Source of the DNA: an uncultured Pelagibacteraceae bacterium
Lineage (GTDB): Bacteria; Pseudomonadota; Alphaproteobacteria; Pelagibacterales; Pelagibacteraceae
Assembly: GCA_902604695.1 (NCBI GenBank)
Contig: CACKZT010000001.1
Coordinates: 124,001-188,000 of the forward strand
Direction of reading: 5' to 3'
DNA length: 64,000 nt
Below the pieces are notes generated by a model. That model did no database searches, was not told where the DNA came from, and saw only the letters and a program-made list of their open reading frames with translations. This document shows, one piece after another, positions 11,741 to 22,329 of the stretch; the stretch's first letter is position 1; each line of letters begins with the position of its first letter. A program made the position numbers and the translations under genes.

Positions 11741-11932
11741 ATGGCTAAAAAAACTCATTTAAAAGTAAGACTCGTTCCAGAATCAAAACCTGATAGTCCC
11801 TTTTTTTATTATGTTAAAAAACCCACAAAAGGTGAAAAGGCTAAAGTAAAATTAAAAATTAAGAAATATAATCCATCTACAAGAAAACATGAAATATTTG
11901 TAGAAAAAAAATTACCTCCACATAGTAAGTAA
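11741..11932 (+). CDS. rpmG: 50S ribosomal protein L33-like
   Basis: MAKKTHLKVRLVPE...YYVKKPTK..KLKIKKYNPSTRKHEIFVEKK. Confidence 0.85.
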   Translation: MAKKTHLKVRLVPESKPDSPFFYYVKKPTKGEKAKVKLKIKKYNPSTRKHEIFVEKKLPPHSK

Positions 11933-11933
11933 A

Positions 11934-12245
11934 TTATTTTTTGTTAAAATTTCTAAATTCGTAATCAATATAAGCTTTAATCATTGAAGACCATATTTTT
12001 CTTGTAATTTTGGGATCGATATTCTTTTTTAAAGATTTTTTTTTAATTTTGCTAAGAATAACTTTTATTCTTTTTCTATCAATTATTTGATTTTTAAATT
12101 TTTTTTCTTTTAGTATTTTAGAAACTAGAACAGATCTTTTTTTAATTAACTGTAAGAATTTGTCATCTAAAGAATCAAGTTTTTTTCTAATAAAATTAAT
12201 ATTTTTGTTTTTCATAGCGACATAAATATTATATTTATTTTGCAT
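11934..12245 (-). CDS. Chorismate mutase
   Basis: IRKKLDSLDDKFLQLIKKRSVLVSKILKEK AroQ-type helix; DRKR. Confidence 0.82.
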   Translation of the reverse strand: MQNKYNIYVAMKNKNINFIRKKLDSLDDKFLQLIKKRSVLVSKILKEKKFKNQIIDRKRIKVILSKIKKKSLKKNIDPKITRKIWSSMIKAYIDYEFRNFNKK

Positions 12246-12265
12246 AAAGAATATATAGTAAGTTT

Positions 12266-13288
12266 ATGATTATAGAGAAAATTTATAAGAAGAGTTTTTT
12301 ATATTGGATAATCTCGTTAATTTTTCTAATATTTTCTATGATAATAGTAGGAGGTTTGACGAGACTTACTGGTTCTGGTCTGTCTATTACTCAGTGGGAG
12401 CTATTTAGAGGAATACTCCCTCCTTTATCTAATGAAGTATGGCTTCAATATTTTGAGCTATATAAACAAATACCACAATACAAATTAATTAACATTGATA
12501 TGAAATTAGAAGATTTTAAAGTTATTTTTTTGTGGGAATATTTTCATAGACTTTTGGGAAGATTGATTGGTTTAGTTTTCCTATTACCTTTGGTCTATTT
12601 TATTTATAAAAAAGTAATTTCTAAAGAATACACCATAAGACTATTATTTATTTTTTTATTAATTTTATTACAAGGAATAATCGGTTGGTATATGGTTATG
12701 AGCGGATTAGTAAATAATGTTACAGTTAGTCATTATCGTTTATCCCTTCATCTTTTTATTGCATTTATTATTTTTTCATCACTACTTTGGATATATTATA
12801 ATCTTAGAACAAATATTAACAAAAAATTTTTTAATTTTAATACTTCTTTTATATCTATAAAAATTCTTTTATTTTTGCTTTTTTGTCAAATCATTCTCGG
12901 TGCCTTTGTTTCTGGATTAGATGCAGGAAGAATTTACCAAACATGGCCTCTTATGAATGGACATTTTTTTCCTGACGATGTGATTATTGACAATACTAGA
13001 GATTTATTTAATTTTAATAATCACAGTCTTGTACAATTTTTTCATAGGAATGTGGCTTATATAATTTTAATAATTTCTCTTTATGTAGGTTATTCAATTT
13101 TTTCAAAAAAATTGATACATTTATATAAATCATATTTCATTTTAATGATTTTTATTTTTTTGCAAATCTTTTTAGGAATTAGTGCCTTATTTTCAAATTT
13201 AAGTACCTCGGTAGCTTCTATGCATCAAATATCAAGTATTTTTTTAATAATTATTTCTATAAAGCTCTATCATCAATGTATTAAGTAA
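12266..13288 (+). CDS. ctaA: Heme A synthase (COX15/CtaA)
   Basis: GGLTRLTGSGLSITQWELFRGILPP, WEYFHRLLGR, GWYMVMSGL, GLDAGRIYQTWPLM. Confidence 0.96.
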   Translation: MIIEKIYKKSFLYWIISLIFLIFSMIIVGGLTRLTGSGLSITQWELFRGILPPLSNEVWLQYFELYKQIPQYKLINIDMKLEDFKVIFLWEYFHRLLGRLIGLVFLLPLVYFIYKKVISKEYTIRLLFIFLLILLQGIIGWYMVMSGLVNNVTVSHYRLSLHLFIAFIIFSSLLWIYYNLRTNINKKFFNFNTSFISIKILLFLLFCQIILGAFVSGLDAGRIYQTWPLMNGHFFPDDVIIDNTRDLFNFNNHSLVQFFHRNVAYIILIISLYVGYSIFSKKLIHLYKSYFILMIFIFLQIFLGISALFSNLSTSVASMHQISSIFLIIISIKLYHQCIK

Positions 13289-13317
13289 TTGACATTATTA
13301 AAGATAATTAGTAATTA
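13289..13317 (+). promoter_or_regulatory. Possible sigma70-like promoter upstream of rplM-rpsI
   Basis: TTGACA (13289-13294), 17-nt spacer, weak -10 TAATTA (13312-13317). Confidence 0.35.
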
Positions 13318-13331
13318 TCGCCATATTTTAA

Positions 13332-13793
13332 ATGACACCTTTTATAAAAAAAAAAGAAATTAAAAACGACTGGTATTTAATAAACGCTGAGAATGCGGTT
13401 GTAGGAAGACTTGCAGCATATATATCAAAAGTTCTTAGGGGCAAAAATAAGCCAACCTTCAATCCTCATATGGATAATGGAGATTTTGTAGTTGTAACTA
13501 ATATTGAAAAAATAAAGTTCACAGGAAAAAAACTTCAAGATAAAAAATACTATAAGCATACTGGGCACCCAGGTGGTATTAAAGAATTTAGTCCTTTAAG
13601 ATTAAAAGAAAAAAATAAAACGCATGATATTTTAAAACTTGCTGTTAAGAGAATGTTACCAGGAGGACCTTTGGCAAAAAAGCAATTAACTAAACTTAAA
13701 ATATACAGCGGAGAGGAACATCCGCATAAAATTCAAAATCCTAAAGTGATTAATTTTAATGAGTTAAGCAAAAAAAATATTATTAGAAACTAA
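13332..13793 (+). CDS. rplM: 50S ribosomal protein L13
   Basis: [38 protein letters not shown]. Confidence 0.97.
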   Translation: MTPFIKKKEIKNDWYLINAENAVVGRLAAYISKVLRGKNKPTFNPHMDNGDFVVVTNIEKIKFTGKKLQDKKYYKHTGHPGGIKEFSPLRLKEKNKTHDILKLAVKRMLPGGPLAKKQLTKLKIYSGEEHPHKIQNPKVINFNELSKKNIIRN

Positions 13794-14227
13794 TGGAAGC
13801 GACATCAACAAATACATCTGAAAAAATTAAACTTAACTTCAAAGATAGCAAATACGCTACTGGAAGAAGAAAGAGATCTATTGCTAAAGTCTGGATTAAA
13901 AAAGGATCGGGTGTTATTCATGTTAATGGAAAAAAAATGAACGAGTATTTTAAAAGACCTGTTCATCAAATTATAGTAACTCGTCCTTTAGAAATATCTA
14001 ATGTTCTTAATTCATACGACGTTAAGTGCTCTGTGAAAGGTGGAGGTTTGTCAGGACAAGCTGGGGCCATAATTCATGGGATCTCAAGGGCTTTAATTGT
14101 ACATGACGAATCTTTAAAAAAAGGTCTAAAAAAAGAGAAGTTAACAACTAGAGATTCAAGAGTAGTTGAGAGAAAAAAATACGGACATCGAAAAGCAAGA
14201 AGAAGCTTCCAATTTTCTAAAAGGTAA
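13793..14227 (+). CDS. rpsI: 30S ribosomal protein S9
   Basis: [20 protein letters not shown]...[17 protein letters not shown]-terminus. Confidence 0.97.
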   Translation: MEATSTNTSEKIKLNFKDSKYATGRRKRSIAKVWIKKGSGVIHVNGKKMNEYFKRPVHQIIVTRPLEISNVLNSYDVKCSVKGGGLSGQAGAIIHGISRALIVHDESLKKGLKKEKLTTRDSRVVERKKYGHRKARRSFQFSKR

Positions 14228-14270
14228 ATCATTTATTTTATTATTTATATTTTCAGTGATATATAATGAT

Positions 14271-15302
14271 ATGTCACAAAAAAAAATAAATATTTTAGTT
14301 GCTGGAGCGACTGGCTATGTTGGTTTAGACTTAATTTTTTTATTATCTAAACATAACAAAGTAAATATTGCATATTTATGTGCTCAAAAAAACTTAGGTA
14401 AAAGTATAAATTTCTTCGATCAAAGAATTAAAAAAAAACTTCCAAAAATAAGCAACTTGAATAATGTAAATTGGAGAAAAGTAGATTTAGTATTTTTATC
14501 TTTACCTAACGGAGAGGCCCAAAAATTAATAAATAAAGTTTATAAATTTAAGAATATCAAATTTATTGATCTTTCAGCAGATTTTAGACTTTCAAATTCA
14601 TCCTCATATAAGCAATGGTATCTTAAGAAACATAAGTCAAAAAAATTAATTAAAAATTCAATTTATGCAATAACAGAGCTTGTAAAAGATGTGATTAAAA
14701 AATATAGAATTATAGCAAACCCTGGTTGTTATCCAACATCTATACAATTACCTTTGATCCCTTTATTGAAGAAAAATTTAATTAATACAAAAAATATATA
14801 TATAGATGCAAAATCGGGATATTCGGGAGCAGGTAAAAATTTTAAGAAAAAATTTACACACAAAAATTTATTTAATTCTACTCACGCTTATGGAATCTAT
14901 AAACATAGACATATGTCTGAATTAGATGAACAGTTATTTAAGGTTAAGAATAAAAAGATAAAATATATTTTTAATCCCCACATAATACCAACTTTTAGAG
15001 GTATATTATCTTCAATTTATTTAGATACAAAAAAAGGTATCTCTATAAAAAAGATAATTAATGAATTAAGAATTTTCTATAAAAATAATATATTTATCAA
15101 AATTCATAATCTGAATAAATCAATAGGTACAGGAAATGTTCTTCTTACCAACAATTGTGAAATATCAGTTTGCAAAACAAGGATACCTGGCAAAATTGTA
15201 ATTTTTTCAGCTATTGATAATTTAGTTAAAGGCGCATCCGGACAAGCTATACAAAATATGAATATAATGTATGGGTTTAAAGAAAGTACTGGTCTTAAAT
15301 GA
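14271..15302 (+). CDS. argC: N-acetyl-gamma-glutamyl-phosphate reductase
   Basis: VAGATGYVGLDLI, NPGCYPTSIQLPL, KSGYSGAGK; start set at ATG 14271 rather than ORF start 14166. Confidence 0.94.
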   Translation: MSQKKINILVAGATGYVGLDLIFLLSKHNKVNIAYLCAQKNLGKSINFFDQRIKKKLPKISNLNNVNWRKVDLVFLSLPNGEAQKLINKVYKFKNIKFIDLSADFRLSNSSSYKQWYLKKHKSKKLIKNSIYAITELVKDVIKKYRIIANPGCYPTSIQLPLIPLLKKNLINTKNIYIDAKSGYSGAGKNFKKKFTHKNLFNSTHAYGIYKHRHMSELDEQLFKVKNKKIKYIFNPHIIPTFRGILSSIYLDTKKGISIKKIINELRIFYKNNIFIKIHNLNKSIGTGNVLLTNNCEISVCKTRIPGKIVIFSAIDNLVKGASGQAIQNMNIMYGFKESTGLK

Positions 15303-15832
15303 AAATAATATTATTTCTTTTTTTATTTCTTTTACTAAATTGCGCATCAAGTAATGAAGTATATATGTGCGGTAAGTATATATGTAAAAATAAAAAAGAA
15401 TTTAATGAGTTTTTTAAGCAAAATATATCTGTTGAAGTATTTAATCCTAAAACTAAACAGAAAAATGAAATTGACCTTGTTAGTGAAAATTTAAATAATA
15501 AAAAATCTCCTCAAAGTAAAAAAGGTAAAATATTTGATATAATTACTGCTAAAAAAGAAGAAAGAAAAATTAAAAAAGCTGCCATAAAAAGAAGAAATCT
15601 TGAAAAAGAAAAAATAAAAAAAATAAAGAAAAATAAAATAAAACAGGTAAAAGTTATCAAAAAACAAAATAAAAATGAGAAAAAATTAAATTCAATTAAG
15701 AAAAAAAATATAATTAAAAAAAATACTATCTCTAGGTGTCCGATTATAGAAGATTGTGATATTGATCAAGTATCGGATGAAATCTTAAAAACAAGTAGGG
15801 AAAAAGATTTTCCTAATATTACAGTTAGATAA
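15299..15832 (+). CDS. Putative lysine-rich lipoprotein of unknown function
   Basis: Signal peptide/lipobox MKIILFLFLFLLLNC; Lys-rich middle; CGKYIC and CPIIEDC cysteine pairs. Confidence 0.6.
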   Translation: MKIILFLFLFLLLNCASSNEVYMCGKYICKNKKEFNEFFKQNISVEVFNPKTKQKNEIDLVSENLNNKKSPQSKKGKIFDIITAKKEERKIKKAAIKRRNLEKEKIKKIKKNKIKQVKVIKKQNKNEKKLNSIKKKNIIKKNTISRCPIIEDCDIDQVSDEILKTSREKDFPNITVR

Positions 15833-17128
15833 ATGAAAAATAAAAAAAGATTAAATATTGCTATAATTGGATTAGGAAATATAGGTTCTTATTTATACCA
15901 GTATTTAAGAACTAATAAAAAACAATTATTTAAAAAAAATAATATTGTACCTCATGTCATATATGTAAGTGCAAAAAACAAATCTAAAAAAAGGTCAGTG
16001 AAAATTAAAAAATCAATGTGGTTAAATAATTATATGGACGCTACTAAAAATAAAAAGATTGATTTAATTATTGAATTAATAGGCGGATCTGAGGGAGCGG
16101 CAAAAAAATTAGTTTTTTCTGCTTTAAAAAATAAAAAACATGTTGTAACCGCTAACAAAGCATTAATATCAAAATATGGAGACAAATTATCTAAAATTGC
16201 TGAAAAAAATAAGGTTAATTTAGAGTTTGAAGCAGCTGTCTGTGGTGGTGTTCCTATTATTAGATCGATTAAAGAAAGTTTGATTGCTAATAATATAAAA
16301 AGTGTTTATGGAATTTTTAACGGAACTTCAAACTACATATTATCGTCTATGGATAAATATAATTTTTCCTTTAAAGAAGCATTAAATAAGGCGAAGGAGT
16401 TAGGATATTCAGAAAGCAATCCAAAATCGGACTTAAATGGCTCAGATGTTTCTTCCAAACTTAAGATATTATCTTCTTTATGTTTCAATTCTTATATAAA
16501 TCACAATATTTATGTTGAAGGTATTAATGAAGTAGATCATATTGATATAGCTAACGCGAATAAGCTTGGATATAAAATTAAATTACTTGGTTTATCGGAA
16601 ATTAAAAATAATAAAATTATTCAAAGAGTTCATCCATGTTTAGTTAATAAATCTTCTTATATTGGAAGTATTGATGGTGTTTTAAATGCTGTTATAATAA
16701 ATGGTTCGCCTGTAGGACAAAGTATTATTCAAGGTGAAGGAGCTGGCCCAGAACCAACAACATCTGCATTAATATCCGATATTTCATCTATTTTAAGAGG
16801 AAATATTAAATATCCATTTTCTATTTCAGATAAAGAAAGAAAGAGAATTAAATTTGACTCTATTATTAATCAAAATTTTTCCGCTTATATAAGATTAGAC
16901 GTAACAGATAAACATGGTGTCCTATCAAACATAACTAAAATATTCGCTAATAATAAAGTTTCAATTAAAAGATTGATACAAAATCCTTACAAATCAAAAA
17001 AATTCTCATCAATAACAATAATAACTCATTTAGCTAAAGATATAAATTTAATGAAAACATTAAAACAATTAAAAAATAAAAAGTTTATTATAACCAAACC
17101 AAAGCTTATAAGAATCGAAAATAAATAA
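15833..17128 (+). CDS. hom: Homoserine dehydrogenase
   Basis: GLGNIGSYL, VTANKALIS, FNGTSNYILSSM, GEGAGPEPTTSALISDI; C-terminal ACT. Confidence 0.96.
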   Translation: MKNKKRLNIAIIGLGNIGSYLYQYLRTNKKQLFKKNNIVPHVIYVSAKNKSKKRSVKIKKSMWLNNYMDATKNKKIDLIIELIGGSEGAAKKLVFSALKNKKHVVTANKALISKYGDKLSKIAEKNKVNLEFEAAVCGGVPIIRSIKESLIANNIKSVYGIFNGTSNYILSSMDKYNFSFKEALNKAKELGYSESNPKSDLNGSDVSSKLKILSSLCFNSYINHNIYVEGINEVDHIDIANANKLGYKIKLLGLSEIKNNKIIQRVHPCLVNKSSYIGSIDGVLNAVIINGSPVGQSIIQGEGAGPEPTTSALISDISSILRGNIKYPFSISDKERKRIKFDSIINQNFSAYIRLDVTDKHGVLSNITKIFANNKVSIKRLIQNPYKSKKFSSITIITHLAKDINLMKTLKQLKNKKFIITKPKLIRIENK

Positions 17129-18069
17129 TGAGCTTAGATAAAGATCTACTTAATAAATTTATTAATGTTACTGAAAAAGCTGCTTATGGCGCATTCTTGC
17201 ATGTTGGCAAAGGTGATAAAATTGCTGCAGATAAAGGTGCTGTAGATCCCATGAGGAAAGAACTTAATAAAATTGATATAAAAGGAACTATTGTTATCGG
17301 CGAAGGTGAAATGGACGAGGCGCCAATGCTTTATATTGGTGAAAAAGTTGGTACGAACAACGGTCCAGAATTAGATATTGCTCTTGACCCTCTTGAGGGA
17401 ACAAATTTTGTTGCAAAGAATCTACCTAATGCTTTGTCGGTAATGGCTATAGCAGAGAAAGGTAATCTTTTATCAGCTCCGGATACTTATATGGAAAAAA
17501 TTTCAATTGGATCTAATTTACCAAAAAATTTACTAGATTTAGATAATACGATTGAAAAAAATATAAAATTATTAGCTGAAGCAAAGAACACTATTCCTGA
17601 AAAATTAACTGCTTGTTTGTTAAATAGACCACGTCATAAAAAAATAATCGATGAACTTAATAAATTGAAAGTAAATATTAATTTTATTACAGATGGAGAT
17701 GTGTCTGGGGCTATGAATGTTATAGATGAAAATTCACCCGTCGATATTTATTTAGGAATTGGTGGTGGACCAGAGGGGGTTTTAGCTGCCGCTGCTTTAG
17801 CATGTTATGGAGGTCAAATTCAAACTAGGTTAGTTTTAAACGCAGAGGAAAGAAAAAGGGCATCAAAATTAGGTATAAAAGATTTTACTAAAAAATACAA
17901 TATTGATGAAATTATAAAAGGTGATGTAATGTTTGTGGCTACTGGAATAACAGAAGGTGATTTGTTATCAGGTATATCCATAGAAAAACATAATTTTAAG
18001 GCATCTACATTAGCTCTTCATAAAAGCTCAAATATACAAAAAAAAGTCACAAATATTCATAAAAAATGA
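17128..18069 (+). CDS. glpX: Class II fructose-1,6-bisphosphatase
   Basis: GTIVIGEGEMDEAPMLYIGE, DPLEGTN, GIGGGPEGVLAAAALACYGG. Confidence 0.97.
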   Translation: MSLDKDLLNKFINVTEKAAYGAFLHVGKGDKIAADKGAVDPMRKELNKIDIKGTIVIGEGEMDEAPMLYIGEKVGTNNGPELDIALDPLEGTNFVAKNLPNALSVMAIAEKGNLLSAPDTYMEKISIGSNLPKNLLDLDNTIEKNIKLLAEAKNTIPEKLTACLLNRPRHKKIIDELNKLKVNINFITDGDVSGAMNVIDENSPVDIYLGIGGGPEGVLAAAALACYGGQIQTRLVLNAEERKRASKLGIKDFTKKYNIDEIIKGDVMFVATGITEGDLLSGISIEKHNFKASTLALHKSSNIQKKVTNIHKK

Positions 18070-19847
18070 GTTCTCAATCTGTAACTGGAAAAAAATGGGT
18101 ACTAAAAGATTTTAATATAGAGGAATTAAATTTTATTAAAGATAATTTTTATTTAGACGAAATAGTTGCAAAATTATTAGCAATTAGAAAAATTAAAAGA
18201 GAAGAAATTAAAAATTATTTAGATCCAACAATAAAAAATATTTTGCCAAATCCAAATACAATTGAAGATTTAGAAAAAGCTTCAAAAAGATTAATTTATG
18301 CAATTAAAAATAAACAAAAAATAGGAATATTTGGCGATTATGATGTTGATGGTGCTTGTTCTACAGCTTTATTAGCAAATTTTTTTTCCTTAATAAATAT
18401 AGAATATGAAATTCATATACCTGATAGACAAAAAGAAGGATATGGGCCTAGCGAATCTGGTTTTAAAAAATTGATTGATAGAAAAGTTGATTTAATTATA
18501 ACTGTAGATTGTGGAACGTTATCCTTTAAACCAATCGAATTTGCAAATAATAAAAATAAAGATGTAATAATCATAGATCATCACCAATCTGAAGTAAAAT
18601 TACCTGAAGCGCATTCCATAGTTAATCCGAATAGATATGATGATAAATCAAATTTAAAACACTTATGTGCATCCGGAGTTTGTTTCATGTTTTTAATAAA
18701 AGTATGCAGCCTATTAAGAAAAGAAAATTGGTTTAAAAATAATAATTTTAAAGAACCTAATTTAATAGATTTCCTTGATTTAGTATCACTTGGCACTATT
18801 TGTGATGTAGTCCCCTTGGTTGGTTTAAATAGAGCTATAGTAAAACAAGGTTTAAAAATAATTAGACAAAAGAAAAATTTAGGGCTTAAAACTTTAATTG
18901 ATATTTGTAATATTTCAGGAGACCCTACAACTTATCACGTAGGATATATATTAGGTCCAAGAATTAACGCTGGTGGTCGAGTGGGTAAATGCGACTATGC
19001 AGCTAATTTATTATTAAATATAAATCCAAAGAATGCATTTAAAATCGCTACAGAACTAAATAGGTATAATAAAGAGAGACAACTTATAGAAAGTGAATTA
19101 CTAATTAAAATCTTGAAAGAAATAAAAGATTTAAATGATCCAGTAATTATTTTATACGGTAAAGAATGGCATGAAGGTGTAATTGGAATTATTGCTTCTA
19201 AAATTAAAGAGAGATACAACAAACCAACAATAATAATTTCTCTAAAAGATGGTATTGGTAAAGCTTCTGCTAGATCGGTAGTTGGTTTTGATATCGGTGC
19301 TTTAATCGTATCTGCAGTTCAAAATGGTTTATTAATAAAGGGTGGGGGTCATAAAATGGCAGGTGGTTTCTCAGTTCATGAAAATAATATTCAAAAGATA
19401 AAGGAATTTATATTTAAGAAATTTAATAAACAAAATTATAAGATTTCTACTGAAAAAAAAGTTCTTATAGATAGTGTAATATCTCCATCTGCGGTGAATT
19501 TAGAGTTTTACAATAAAATTAATAGTTTATCACCTTTTGGATCTGGTAATAGTGAGCCAAAGTTTACTATAGAAAATTTAAAATTATTAAACTCTAAGAT
19601 TGTTGGAGAAAAACACATAAAGTCAAATTTAATTGGAAGTGACGGTTCTTGTATTAAATCCATTTCATTTAATTCTGTGGACAGTAACATTTCAGCCTAT
19701 TTACTAAAAAAAGGGAATAAAACCTTTAACATTGCAGGTAAATTGAGTTTGAATGAATGGAAAGGAAAAAAAAATGTGGAGTTTATTATCGACGATATTT
19801 CTGTTAATAAGACTCACGAAAATACGGTCCCATCGTCTATCGGTTAG
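18066..19847 (+). CDS. recJ: Single-stranded-DNA-specific exonuclease RecJ
   Basis: GIFGDYDVDGACSTALL, IIDHHQSE, GPRINAGGRVG, GGHKMAGGFS; ends inside tRNA-Glu. Confidence 0.96.
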   Translation: MSSQSVTGKKWVLKDFNIEELNFIKDNFYLDEIVAKLLAIRKIKREEIKNYLDPTIKNILPNPNTIEDLEKASKRLIYAIKNKQKIGIFGDYDVDGACSTALLANFFSLINIEYEIHIPDRQKEGYGPSESGFKKLIDRKVDLIITVDCGTLSFKPIEFANNKNKDVIIIDHHQSEVKLPEAHSIVNPNRYDDKSNLKHLCASGVCFMFLIKVCSLLRKENWFKNNNFKEPNLIDFLDLVSLGTICDVVPLVGLNRAIVKQGLKIIRQKKNLGLKTLIDICNISGDPTTYHVGYILGPRINAGGRVGKCDYAANLLLNINPKNAFKIATELNRYNKERQLIESELLIKILKEIKDLNDPVIILYGKEWHEGVIGIIASKIKERYNKPTIIISLKDGIGKASARSVVGFDIGALIVSAVQNGLLIKGGGHKMAGGFSVHENNIQKIKEFIFKKFNKQNYKISTEKKVLIDSVISPSAVNLEFYNKINSLSPFGSGNSEPKFTIENLKLLNSKIVGEKHIKSNLIGSDGSCIKSISFNSVDSNISAYLLKKGNKTFNIAGKLSLNEWKGKKNVEFIIDDISVNKTHENTVPSSIG

Positions 19848-19900
19848 GACAGTTGGTTTTCATCCAACAAAGAGGGGTTCGATTCCCCTTGGGACCGCCA
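19826..19900 (+). tRNA. tRNA-Glu (anticodon TTC), CCA encoded
   Basis: ggtcccatcgtctatcggttaggacagttggttttcatccaacaaagaggggttcgattccccttgggaccgcca folds as a cloverleaf; anticodon loop TTTTCAT. Confidence 0.96.
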
Positions 19901-19911
19901 AAATATAATTT

Positions 19912-20874
19912 ATGTATAATATTGGTATAATAGATAAAATAAATCTAAAAGGTCTTGAAATTTTAAAAAAAAATAACAAATTTACATATGAATTAATTAC
20001 AGATTTATCTAAAAAAAATTTGTTAAAAAAACTTCCTGAATTTGATGGCATTACCTTAAGAAGAGGTAAGGTAGATTCCGAGGTCTTAAAAAATTGTAAA
20101 AAATTGAAAGTCATTTCAAGACATGGAGTGGGATATGACAATGTTGATATAAATTTTTTAAAAAAAAATGATATTAAATTATTGGTAACTGATGCGTCTA
20201 CTTCAACATCTCCAGCGGAACATATTATGTTTATGATATTGTCAATTTATAAAGGTATTAATATGTTTGATGATATTGTTAGAAAAGGTGAGTTTGCAAA
20301 AGCTATTCATCTAGATATTAATGAGAATTTTGAATTATATAAAAAAGATATTTTAATAGTTGGATTTGGTAGAATCGGCAGAAAACTCATTAAAAAATGT
20401 TTAGGCTTTGATTTAAAAGTAAGTGTATTTGATCCTTATGTTGATGATAAAACTATTAGATCTTTTGGAGGAATAAAGGTATCTAATTTTAACGATGCAA
20501 TAAAAAAAACAGATATCTTGTCACTAAGTGTTCCAAAAAATGATGAAACATATAATCTTATTACTAAAACTGAAATGAAATTAATGAAAAAAAATTCTAT
20601 TATAATAAATGCGTCTAGAGGAGGTATTATAAATGAAGAGGATTTAAATAATGCTTTAAACGATAAAACAATTTTTTTTGCAGGAATAGATGTCTTCGAA
20701 CATGAGCCGCCGAATGAAAATAATCCTCTTTTAGCTAATAAAAGAGTTCTGTTAAGTCCACACGCAGCTACTTTTACTAAAGAATGTCTAGAGAATATGA
20801 GTATTGAAACAGTAACAAATCTTATTGATTTTTTTGAAAAAAAAATTGATAAATCTAAAATTGTAAAATTATAA
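19912..20874 (+). CDS. D-isomer-specific 2-hydroxyacid dehydrogenase (phosphoglycerate dehydrogenase-like)
   Basis: ISRHGVGYDNVDI, VGFGRIGRKL, NASRGGIINEEDL, GIDVFEHEPP. Confidence 0.9.
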   Translation: MYNIGIIDKINLKGLEILKKNNKFTYELITDLSKKNLLKKLPEFDGITLRRGKVDSEVLKNCKKLKVISRHGVGYDNVDINFLKKNDIKLLVTDASTSTSPAEHIMFMILSIYKGINMFDDIVRKGEFAKAIHLDINENFELYKKDILIVGFGRIGRKLIKKCLGFDLKVSVFDPYVDDKTIRSFGGIKVSNFNDAIKKTDILSLSVPKNDETYNLITKTEMKLMKKNSIIINASRGGIINEEDLNNALNDKTIFFAGIDVFEHEPPNENNPLLANKRVLLSPHAATFTKECLENMSIETVTNLIDFFEKKIDKSKIVKL

Positions 20875-20877
20875 TTA

Positions 20878-22320
20878 ATGTATAAAAAATTTGGACAATA
20901 TATAGATGGTAAGTGGCAAGACTCTTCCGACGGAGGTTCTTATGAAGTTATTAATCCCGCTACGGAAGAAGTATTAGGAAATGCATCTAAAGCTACATCT
21001 AATGATGTTGAAAAATCGTTAAAATCAGCTCAAGAAGGATTAAAGATATGGAGTTCTACTCCTCCATGGGAACGCGCAAAAATTATAAGAAAAATTGCAG
21101 ATTTAATTAGAGATAGGAGTGAAATCTTATCTAAATGGCTATGTCTTGAAGTGGGCAAGCCTTTGAGTGAAGGTTTGGGGGAGGTAAATGGAGCTGCTGA
21201 TATTTTTGAGTGGAATGCGGAAGAAACTAAAAGAATTTATGGTCAAATAGTTGAAAGTAGATTTGAAAATACTAGAATGTATGTAAAATACGAGCCAGTT
21301 GGTGTTGTGGCAGCTCTAGTTCCATGGAACTTTCCAATTATACTTGCCTCAAGAAAAATCTCAACTGCTTTAGCTGCTGGTTGCTCAGTTATTTGCAAAC
21401 CAGATGTTATAACACCTGGATCCGTAATGGAATTAGTTGATATTATACATGAAGCAGGAGTGCCACGAGGTGTTGTTAATTTGCTATCAGGTGATCCAGA
21501 AAAAATTTCTCAACAATTGATTGCTTCTGATATTATTAAAAAAGTTTCAATCACAGGATCTACAAGAGTAGGAAAATTGATATTGAAACAAGCGGCAGAT
21601 AAGGTTCAAAGAGTTACAATGGAATTAAGTGGACATTCACCTCTCATAGTATTTGATGATGTAGACATTGATAAAGTAACAGATATGGCAATATCTGCAA
21701 AATTTAGAAATAATGGTCAGGTTTGTATTTCGCCAAATAGATTTTATATTCATGAAAATAAAAAAGATGAATTTACAAAAACTTTTGTAAAAAAAGTCTC
21801 AAAACTTAAAATTGGCAATGGAATTGATAAAGATACTGTTCTCGGTCCTTTAACTACAGCAAAGAGATTGAAAGAGCTTGAAAATTTAGTTGAAAAAACT
21901 AAAAAAGAAGGTGCCAAAGTTATTTGTGGTGGTAGAAGACCCTCAGGTTTTAATAAAGGATATTACTATGAGCCAACAGTTTTTGATAATGTTAAAGACA
22001 ATTTTACTATTATGAAAGAAGAAGCATTTGGACCATTAGTACCAATACTTTCATTCAAAAATAGAGATGAGGTAATTAAGAGAGCTAATGACAATGAATT
22101 AGGTTTAGCCAGTTACATATATACTAATTCTATGGAAAACGCTCATAAAGTATCCGATCAAATGCAAACAGGCACATGTGCAGTAAATACACCTGCTGTA
22201 GCATTTGCTGAAGTTCCGTTTGGTGGAATTAAACAGACAGGCTATGGTAGAGAAGGTGGATCTATGGCTATTAAAGATTATCTTAATATTAAATATATTC
22301 ACTTAGGTGTGAATTACTAA
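20878..22320 (+). CDS. NAD(P)-dependent aldehyde dehydrogenase
   Basis: VPWNFPIILASRK, ELSGHSPLIVFDDVD, NNGQVCISPNR, FGGIKQTGYGREGG. Confidence 0.94.
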   Translation: MYKKFGQYIDGKWQDSSDGGSYEVINPATEEVLGNASKATSNDVEKSLKSAQEGLKIWSSTPPWERAKIIRKIADLIRDRSEILSKWLCLEVGKPLSEGLGEVNGAADIFEWNAEETKRIYGQIVESRFENTRMYVKYEPVGVVAALVPWNFPIILASRKISTALAAGCSVICKPDVITPGSVMELVDIIHEAGVPRGVVNLLSGDPEKISQQLIASDIIKKVSITGSTRVGKLILKQAADKVQRVTMELSGHSPLIVFDDVDIDKVTDMAISAKFRNNGQVCISPNRFYIHENKKDEFTKTFVKKVSKLKIGNGIDKDTVLGPLTTAKRLKELENLVEKTKKEGAKVICGGRRPSGFNKGYYYEPTVFDNVKDNFTIMKEEAFGPLVPILSFKNRDEVIKRANDNELGLASYIYTNSMENAHKVSDQMQTGTCAVNTPAVAFAEVPFGGIKQTGYGREGGSMAIKDYLNIKYIHLGVNY

Positions 22321-22329
22321 AATCATTTA

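Noticed and set aside
19860-20141. 93-aa - strand ORF reading into tRNA-Glu
   Set aside because: Overlaps the tRNA and the start of the hydroxyacid dehydrogenase; the PRGIEPLFVG ending is the typical false translation of a tRNA 3' half.
22105-22302. - strand ORF in the aldehyde dehydrogenase 3' end
   Set aside because: Antisense, cysteine-rich by chance, no homology recognised.
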